DNA of 33,305 bases from Alphaproteobacteria bacterium (GTDB lineage: Bacteria; Pseudomonadota; Alphaproteobacteria; Rickettsiales; UBA8987). Both the position numbers and the translations under genes were made by a program. This document shows, one piece after another, positions 24,471 to 30,417 of this stretch; positions within the stretch are counted from its first letter, which is position 1; the number at the start of each line of letters is the position of its first letter. The stretch covers positions 1 through 33,305 of the forward strand of contig JAUIFA010000001.1 in assembly GCA_030429625.1 (NCBI GenBank), given 5' to 3'. Under the pieces are notes generated by a model that saw only the letters and a program-made list of their open reading frames with translations, made no database searches and was not told the DNA's origin.

Positions 24471-25922
24471 TTAGTTTTTCCAGAAATACGGACTGAACAA
24501 AATCAGAACGGTAAAAATTTCTAAGCGGCCAAGCAGCATTCCAAAAGCCAGAATCCATTTGGCTAAATCGGTCAACGAACTATAATTTCCTGTGGGACCA
24601 ATAACATCACCTAATCCTGGCCCAACATTGGCCATTACAGAACCAGCGCCACTCATGGCAGTAATAAAATCTACCCCAGTAAAAGATAATAGAACAGCAA
24701 CAGCAGAAAAGCATAATGCAAATAAAATAATAAAGCTCATCACCGAGCTGGTAGCCTCATCAGAAATGGGGCGATTATTATACACCGGATGAAATACGCC
24801 ATGCGGCTGAATAAGGCGACTAATCTGGGTCTTTGCTGTTTCTAGCAATACCTGAAAGCGGAAAATTTTTATACCGCCTGTTGTTGAGCCTGTACAGCCA
24901 CCAGAAACTGCCAGTACAAACATACATACAATAACAAACCCACCCCATTGATTATAATCTGCTGAAGTAAATCCAGTGGTAGTGATAATAGATACCATAT
25001 TAAAGGATGCCTTTCTAAATGCCTCTCCAATGGTCAAGTCCATTGAATAGCTAAGCCACAAACTAATAACAGAAACGGCAATAGCTAAGAGCGATAAAAA
25101 CCACCGCACCTGAGAATTTTTAAATAGGGCACGTGGTTTACCATGTAGAAATTGAATATAAAGTACAAACGGAATACTTCCTATAATCATAAACAGCACC
25201 ATAAGCATCTCTATGGTGGGGCTGTTAAAATAACCAATTGAATCATCATGGGTAGAAAACCCACCCGTTGCCGCAGTGGTTAAGGCATGGTTAAGAGAAT
25301 CAAACGCACTCATTCCCGCAAACCAAAATGATAGGCCAAAAATTAGGGTAAATGAGCCATAAATCAATGTAATCATTCCACAAAGTTGTGTTACTCGGGG
25401 TAAGACCTTATCAGTATTGTCTGAAGACTCAGTTCTAAAAAGTTGCATCCCTCCAATTTTTAAAATAGGCAGGATGGCCATGGCCATGACAATGATCCCA
25501 ATTCCGCCCAACCATTGCAGTATGGAGCGCCACAACAATACTCCGGCAGGCATATGGTCTAGACCGGTCATCACGGTTGAACCGGTGGTCGTTAGTCCAG
25601 ACATGGATTCAAAAAAAGCATCTGTCATGGAAAGCCCAACATTTGACAAACGAAGGGGCAATGCCGCAAACACTGCCAACACAACCCAGCTGACAGTGGT
25701 TAAAACAAAAGCCTGCTTCAAGCTAAGATTTTCTTCTCCGTCGGTGTAGTTTGACATTAGCAGAGAGATTCCACAAAATGCCGTAAAGAATGAAGAGATG
25801 AGAAAAGGTTTCCAATTGTCGTCCAGAGTGACATAATCCGCATAAGCGGGAATAAACATAGCAATGGAAAGGATGGTTAACAATGCACCAATAACAAATA
25901 AAATTGGTCGAATGTTAAGCAT
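24471..25922 (-). CDS. trkH: Trk potassium uptake protein TrkH
   Basis: The 483-residue product is the membrane subunit of a K+ uptake system. It shows the four pore-loop repeats of the family: SGLTTTGSTVM, ALTTAATGGFSTHDDS, SIITTTGFTSADY and GSVMANVGPGLG. The segment SGGCTGSTTGGIKIFR is also characteristic. The cytoplasmic NAD-binding partner TrkA is not in the window. It follows secB by 22 bases and precedes ridA, all on the same strand. Confidence 0.95.
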   Translation of the reverse strand: MLNIRPILFVIGALLTILSIAMFIPAYADYVTLDDNWKPFLISSFFTAFCGISLLMSNYTDGEENLSLKQAFVLTTVSWVVLAVFAALPLRLSNVGLSMTDAFFESMSGLTTTGSTVMTGLDHMPAGVLLWRSILQWLGGIGIIVMAMAILPILKIGGMQLFRTESSDNTDKVLPRVTQLCGMITLIYGSFTLIFGLSFWFAGMSAFDSLNHALTTAATGGFSTHDDSIGYFNSPTIEMLMVLFMIIGSIPFVLYIQFLHGKPRALFKNSQVRWFLSLLAIAVSVISLWLSYSMDLTIGEAFRKASFNMVSIITTTGFTSADYNQWGGFVIVCMFVLAVSGGCTGSTTGGIKIFRFQVLLETAKTQISRLIQPHGVFHPVYNNRPISDEATSSVMSFIILFALCFSAVAVLLSFTGVDFITAMSGAGSVMANVGPGLGDVIGPTGNYSSLTDLAKWILAFGMLLGRLEIFTVLILFSPYFWKN

Positions 25923-25944
25923 ACTTATTTCCTATTTATAATAA

Positions 25945-26433
25945 CTAAGCTTGTTTTTCTTCGGACGCTTTATCAGAACTGCCATTTTTCTTATTGGCCA
26001 AGGCTTTTTGTTGATAAAGGTGATTAAAATCAATAGGATCAAGCATAAGAGGTGGGAAGCCGCCGTCACGCGTGATATCTGCCATCACACGACGGGCAAA
26101 AGGAAAGAGCATGGTCGGGCAGAAAACAAGCAATGCCGGCTCTAACTGTGCCGTATCAATGTTTCTCACAGTGAACACGCCAGCATAAGTCAGCTCAGCA
26201 AGGAAGATTACGTCCTCCTCTTTTTTTGCTTTGGCATTTAACACTAAGGATACTTCGTAAATATCTTCTCCTACCTTGTTGGCAAGCACGTCAATACCAA
26301 TATCAATATTGGGTCGTTCGGCTTTGTTGGTAAGGCTAGCAGGAGATTTTGGGCTTTCAAAAGAAAGATCCTTAACGTATTGTGCGTTGATGGAAATCTG
26401 TTTGCTATGATTTTCTTTTTTATCTTCTGACAT
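25945..26433 (-). CDS. secB: Protein-export chaperone SecB
   Basis: The 162-residue product is the cytoplasmic chaperone that keeps preproteins unfolded and hands them to SecA. The N-terminal part with SINAQYVKDLSFESP, the LAELTYAGVFTVRNI segment, CPTMLFPFARRVMADITRDGGFPPLMLDPIDF and a charged, disordered tail match the family well. The protein is acidic, as expected. A likely sigma-70 promoter lies 43-71 bases upstream. SecB is found mainly in proteobacteria, which fits the taxon. Confidence 0.96.
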   Translation of the reverse strand: MSEDKKENHSKQISINAQYVKDLSFESPKSPASLTNKAERPNIDIGIDVLANKVGEDIYEVSLVLNAKAKKEEDVIFLAELTYAGVFTVRNIDTAQLEPALLVFCPTMLFPFARRVMADITRDGGFPPLMLDPIDFNHLYQQKALANKKNGSSDKASEEKQA

Positions 26434-26475
26434 ATGATACTCTATTATAAATTATACATTTATCCCCTAACCATG

Positions 26476-26504
26476 CTTATACACAACTACTTTGTCCGTC
26501 GCAA
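26476..26504 (-). promoter_or_regulatory. Probable secB promoter
   Basis: On the minus strand TTGCGA (26504-26499) and TATAAG (26481-26476) are separated by 17 bases, as in sigma-70 promoters, and lie between gloB and secB. The -10 box is 42 bases before the secB ATG. The call is by likeness only. Confidence 0.5.
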
Positions 26505-26526
26505 GTGTTGTTGTTGGGAGATGGTT

Positions 26527-27297
26527 TTAAAAACGATCTTTGCGGTTTCTCAGCTCGATAAACACCTCCAGTTCAGTCGCTTCAGTCATGTTTAGATTTT
26601 GACAAATCTTGTGGGAATGTGTTCGCAAGAAGGGATTGGCTTTAAGCTCTTTAGCCAGTATTTGTGGCTGATTAATGGCTTTGTCTTTTATCTCGTTAAT
26701 GTAGTTGTTAATGTCGTGATTTTCAGGCTCAACCTGTTGGGCAAACCTACTGTTAGCCAACCCATATTCATGGCAATTATAAATCTTGGTTTGTGGGGGT
26801 AGGGTTTTTAAAAATTGCAGACCATGAAACATATTCTCGTGTGTGTCTTCCATAATCCGGCCGCATCCCATTTGAAAGAGAAAATCTCCCACAAATATAA
26901 CCCCCATAGTTTCAATGTAAAAACACACATCAGAGATTGTATGCCCGCTGAAGAAAAAAGGTTGTATTGAGAATTGACCGATAGTGAGAACATCCCCTTC
27001 GCCAAACTCATGGGTTATTCCTGGAATGTTCCGCCCATCTTTCTTGGCGGCGTAGATAGAGCAGTTGGTTTTCTCCTGTAGCCAAAGATTGCCACCAATG
27101 TGGTCACGGTGATGATGGGTGTTTAAAATATGGGTAAGCTTCCAGTTTCTTTCCTGTAGGACATTCCACACTTCTTCTGGCCCTGCCGGATCAAAGACAA
27201 TGGTATTCTCGTTGGCCGGATCGTGCAACAGATAGGCATAATTATTGCTTGTCCAATTGGAAAAACGGAAAGGAACAATAACAAGTTCTGGTGACAT
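26527..27297 (-). CDS. gloB: Hydroxyacylglutathione hydrolase (glyoxalase II)
   Basis: The 256-residue product belongs to the metallo-beta-lactamase fold and hydrolyses S-lactoylglutathione to lactate and glutathione, completing methylglyoxal detoxification. The metal motif THHHRDHIGG, the histidine in FSGHTISD, the aspartate in VGDFLFQMGCGR and the histidine in NCHEYGLANSRFA are all present. Two signature residues vary (GDT to GDF, GHEYT to CHEYG) without loss of metal ligands. The C-terminal end ELRNRKDRF matches the glutathione-binding tail. It is divergent from the chorismate mutase gene. Confidence 0.93.
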   Translation of the reverse strand: MSPELVIVPFRFSNWTSNNYAYLLHDPANENTIVFDPAGPEEVWNVLQERNWKLTHILNTHHHRDHIGGNLWLQEKTNCSIYAAKKDGRNIPGITHEFGEGDVLTIGQFSIQPFFFSGHTISDVCFYIETMGVIFVGDFLFQMGCGRIMEDTHENMFHGLQFLKTLPPQTKIYNCHEYGLANSRFAQQVEPENHDINNYINEIKDKAINQPQILAKELKANPFLRTHSHKICQNLNMTEATELEVFIELRNRKDRF

Positions 27298-27369
27298 AAA
27301 TTATAGCTTCATTTATTGTAGAATATAAATTATAAACCGTAGGGTATTAATATAAAGAGATATGGCCAG

Positions 27370-28221
27370 ATGTCAAAAAAAGAGCAGCAGCTTGAAGAAT
27401 ATCGTAAGCAGATTGATGCAATTGATAGCCAGATGCTACATTTGTTGGGCAATAGGGTGGAAATTGTTCAGAAGGTCGGAGAGTTAAAAGGACTGGCCGG
27501 TACGGGCAAGACCATCATCCGCCCTGGCAGAGAAGCTAAAATGATCAGAAAGATCATTGACATTTCAGACATTGATTTTCCCAAAGCGGCATTGGCACAG
27601 ATTTGGCGGATGATCATTGCTGGGGCAATCAATATCGAAGAAGATTCTTGTGTTGCGGTGTATGACCCTTCTAATAGTCGGGAATGTTTCTGGCTGGCAA
27701 GGGAATATTTTGGCGCGTTTACTCAGATGCATCGGCACAATTCGGTGGAAACCACAATAAACGACCTGACAGAAAACAATGCTACGGTAGCGGTGGTGCC
27801 GCTTTGGGACAATGGGCTGCATGACCCTTGGTGGGTGCGGATGAATGAGATTGACCCTAATGTAAAGATTTTTGCCCGTTTGCCATTTTTACGCATGTCA
27901 GATTCGCGTCTTGTGCCCATCGTTGCCATTGCCAATGTGGTGCCGGAAGAGTCTGGCGACGACATATCAGTATGGATGTTTAAGCTAAAGAAGGGGTCAA
28001 ACATTGACATCATTGAACCGCTCATTACCAAAGCGGGATTAAAAAATTACCTGCAAGCAGTAAGCCACGGTGAAAAATACGATTATTATCTCATGGAATT
28101 TGATGGCTTTATCACCAACGATAACGCAGAAACTATTGACGATATTCAAGCATCCCATGATAAGATATTTGCTGCAGAATATCTTGGTTCTTATGCAAGA
28201 CCCATTGAGTTTAAGGAGTAA
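27370..28221 (+). CDS. Chorismate mutase with degenerate prephenate-dehydratase-like C-terminus
   Basis: Residues 1 to about 95 form an AroQ-type chorismate mutase (EYRKQIDAIDSQMLHLLGNR, with later IIRPGREAKM), which turns chorismate into prephenate. Residues about 97-283 resemble the fold of prephenate dehydratase (AVVPLWDNG in place of the GVVPIENS-like motif), but the catalytic Thr-Arg-Phe motif is missing where it should be. The C-terminal part may therefore be regulatory or structural rather than a dehydratase. hisC follows after six bases, so the pair probably works in the phenylalanine/tyrosine branch. The start at 27370 is chosen from the family N-terminus. Confidence 0.85.
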   Translation: MSKKEQQLEEYRKQIDAIDSQMLHLLGNRVEIVQKVGELKGLAGTGKTIIRPGREAKMIRKIIDISDIDFPKAALAQIWRMIIAGAINIEEDSCVAVYDPSNSRECFWLAREYFGAFTQMHRHNSVETTINDLTENNATVAVVPLWDNGLHDPWWVRMNEIDPNVKIFARLPFLRMSDSRLVPIVAIANVVPEESGDDISVWMFKLKKGSNIDIIEPLITKAGLKNYLQAVSHGEKYDYYLMEFDGFITNDNAETIDDIQASHDKIFAAEYLGSYARPIEFKE

Positions 28222-28227
28222 AATAAC

Positions 28228-29430
28228 GTGAAAGACAAACCTTGTGTTGCTATAGCGTCTATTATGGACATTGCGCCTTATGTGCAGGGCACATCAACAG
28301 TGGCTGGAATCAGTGACATCGTCAAGCTTTCGTCAAATGAGAACCCTTTTGGGCCCAGCCCTAAAGCGCTGGCAGCCATAGAGGATGCGGCAAAAGAAGT
28401 AAGCCGCTATGCTGATGGTGGCTGTCAAGCACTGCGTGCGGCCATTGCCCAGCATCATAATATTTCGGCGGATTTAATTGTGTGTGGCGCAGGGTCGGAC
28501 GAGCTGATTGCGCTTTTATCACAGGCTTATGCTGGAGGTGGAGATGAAATTTTGTACAATCAATATGGGTTCTTGATGTATCCGATTTCGGCGATGAGAG
28601 TCGGTGCCACACCGGTGGCGGCGGACGAAACCAACCTTCGGGTGGATGTGGATAAGATGATTGCTAAGGTGAACCCAAAGACAAAAATTATTTTCATTGC
28701 AAACCCCAACAATCCCACAGGAAGTTACATCACCAAAGAGGAAATTTTACACCTGCATGCTAATATTCCGCCTGATGTTCTGTTGGTGCTTGATGCGGCC
28801 TATGCTGAATACGTGGAAGAAGAAGATTATTCTAGCGGCTTGGAGCTTGTTGAAAGCCATAACAATATTGTGATGTTGCGCACCTTTTCCAAAATATACG
28901 GCATGGGGGGCATCCGTCTGGGTTGGGTGTATGGGCCTAAACATGTTGTGGAAGTGTTGCACAGGGTCAGAGGGCCTTTCAATGTGTCTAATCTTGCGAT
29001 GAAGGCAGGAATTGCTGCCATATCAGACGTTCAATACACTCAGCAATGTGTTGAGCATAACCGCAAATGGCGAGAGATCATAAGTGAGGAATGTCAAGCG
29101 GTAGGCCTGAAAATTTATCCAAGTGTTGCCAATTTTGTGCTGGTGGAATTTCCAGTGCCATTGGCGCGCGAGGCTTTAGCAGAAATGGGTGAGGATGCGG
29201 TGAATGCGGCAATGTCAGAGGATATTATTCTCGATGAAAATGCGTCCTCAAAACAATTGCGTCACGCGGAGAAAAATGCTAGTGCGGCGGACGAATATTT
29301 AAAATCAAAAGGCATCATTGTGCGTCAGATGGTGGCCTATGGTTTGCCAAACTGCTTGCGGTTTACGGTTGGCACGGAAGAGGAAAATCAAAAGTTGATT
29401 GAGGCAATAAAAAGATTTATGACGCATTAG
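28228..29430 (+). CDS. hisC: Histidinol-phosphate/aromatic aminotransferase (HisC family) with insertion
   Basis: The 400-residue product is a class I/II PLP aminotransferase of the HisC group: SSNENPFGPSPKAL (35-48), ANPNNPTGSY (158-167) and the PLP lysine K222 in RTFSKIYGMGGIRLGW. The C-terminal part has YGLPNCLRFTVGT. Compared with the usual 360-370 residues it carries about 40 extra residues (about 309-352), rich in Ala, Glu and Asp, between the VANFVLVEFP strand and the EYLKSKGIIVR segment. The reading frame is intact through it. Its place after chorismate mutase suggests aromatic amino acid transamination as well as, or instead of, histidine synthesis. The start is a GTG with GGAG upstream. 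Confidence 0.9.
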   Translation: MKDKPCVAIASIMDIAPYVQGTSTVAGISDIVKLSSNENPFGPSPKALAAIEDAAKEVSRYADGGCQALRAAIAQHHNISADLIVCGAGSDELIALLSQAYAGGGDEILYNQYGFLMYPISAMRVGATPVAADETNLRVDVDKMIAKVNPKTKIIFIANPNNPTGSYITKEEILHLHANIPPDVLLVLDAAYAEYVEEEDYSSGLELVESHNNIVMLRTFSKIYGMGGIRLGWVYGPKHVVEVLHRVRGPFNVSNLAMKAGIAAISDVQYTQQCVEHNRKWREIISEECQAVGLKIYPSVANFVLVEFPVPLAREALAEMGEDAVNAAMSEDIILDENASSKQLRHAEKNASAADEYLKSKGIIVRQMVAYGLPNCLRFTVGTEEENQKLIEAIKRFMTH

Positions 29431-29440
29431 GGAGAGTAAA

Positions 29441-29896
29441 ATGAATAGAGTTATAATATGTGTATTCGTGGCTATTATGGCCATGCCGGTGAGTTCATTT
29501 GGTCAGATTTTTGAAAACAAAGAGCTGTCGGAAAAATATCCCGCGCCTGTGGATGTTGCAGAAATTCCAGAGGATGCGGCCATCACACAAACAGGGGTGG
29601 GATATCGTATATTAAAAGAGAACCCACAAGGGGCGATACCCAAAACATTTAGCATTGTTAAGGTGAATTATGTCTCGTGGAGAAATGACGGTACATTTCT
29701 TTTTAGTACGCTGGAAAATGAACCTGTAGTTGTGCAGTTATTTGAGGCTACTCCTGCTTGGCGAGAGGCCATACGAAAAATGAAAGTGGGCGAAAAAATT
29801 CGTATATGGGCACCGGCTTACACCAATGCCAGCCCTACGGGCAATATGTTGGTATACGACCTTGAACTTCTTGATTCGTATGACAGTGTGATGTAG
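29441..29896 (+). CDS. Secreted FKBP-like protein, catalytic site degenerate
   Basis: The 151-residue product has a signal peptide (about 1-21). A single FKBP fold follows: residues from about 70 to 145 align with FKBP12 through VKVNYVSW, PAWREAIRKMKVGEK and MLVYDLELL. Aligned by eye, the Tyr of the first strand and the central Trp remain, but the Asp of the KFDSS segment is replaced by Phe and another aromatic is changed. Prolyl isomerase activity is therefore doubtful, and a chaperone or binding role in the envelope is as likely. A GGGAG ribosome binding site precedes the ATG, ten bases after hisC. Confidence 0.75.
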   Translation: MNRVIICVFVAIMAMPVSSFGQIFENKELSEKYPAPVDVAEIPEDAAITQTGVGYRILKENPQGAIPKTFSIVKVNYVSWRNDGTFLFSTLENEPVVVQLFEATPAWREAIRKMKVGEKIRIWAPAYTNASPTGNMLVYDLELLDSYDSVM

Positions 29897-29918
29897 AAAA
29901 ATTAAAGGGGACTATATT

Positions 29919-30329
29919 ATGGACATAACATTAGAGCAGGCCACTAATATTATCGACGGTGCTCTTAAAAAAGCACGAGAACTACAAACAGCGCCTATGG
30001 CAGCAATTGTCGTGGACAAAGGCGGCAATATTGTGGCCTTTAAACGTGAAGACGGCGCGAGTCTGTTGCGCTTTAATATTGCCTATGGTAAGGCATGGGG
30101 CTCTGTTGGTATGTTGATGCCTTCACGTAAAATGGCGGAAATGGCGCAAGAAAGGCCCAGTTTTGTTGCTGCTTTGGGGGAAATGTCGATGGGCAGAGTG
30201 GTTCCTTCTCCGGGCGGTGTTTTGATTTATGATGCACAACAGGAATTGATTGGTGCTGTTGGGGTTAGCGGGGATTTGCCAGATCTAGATGAACAATGTG
30301 CTCTGGCGGGTATACAAAGCTCAGTCTAG
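29919..30329 (+). CDS. GlcG/HbpS family protein
   Basis: The 136-residue product matches the DUF336 (GlcG/HbpS) fold. The sections MAAIVVDKGGNIVAFKREDGA, AYGKAWGSVGM, PSPGGVLIYDAQQELIGAVGVSG and the final CALAGI helix are typical. Members of this family bind haem or corrinoids, or lie in glycolate or diol operons, and their roles differ. No signal peptide is visible, so it is probably cytoplasmic. AAAGGGG precedes the ATG. It stands between the FKBP-like gene and the large sensor kinase. Confidence 0.85.
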   Translation: MDITLEQATNIIDGALKKARELQTAPMAAIVVDKGGNIVAFKREDGASLLRFNIAYGKAWGSVGMLMPSRKMAEMAQERPSFVAALGEMSMGRVVPSPGGVLIYDAQQELIGAVGVSGDLPDLDEQCALAGIQSSV

Positions 30330-30375
30330 CAAAAGAATATTTATATTAGAGATTGCGCCTCACAATCATAAATTG

Positions 30376-30396
30376 TATTATTCTCCGAGGATAATA
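30376..30396. promoter_or_regulatory. Near-perfect 21-bp dyad upstream of the large sensor kinase
   Basis: TATTAT (30376-30381) mirrors ATAATA (30391-30396) and CTC mirrors GAG around a central C at 30386, with one mismatched pair. It ends 21 bases before the kinase ATG. It could be an operator or a hairpin in the mRNA leader. I do not recognise the factor. Confidence 0.4.
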
Positions 30397-30417
30397 GCGG
30401 AAGCTTGTTGGGGAAGA

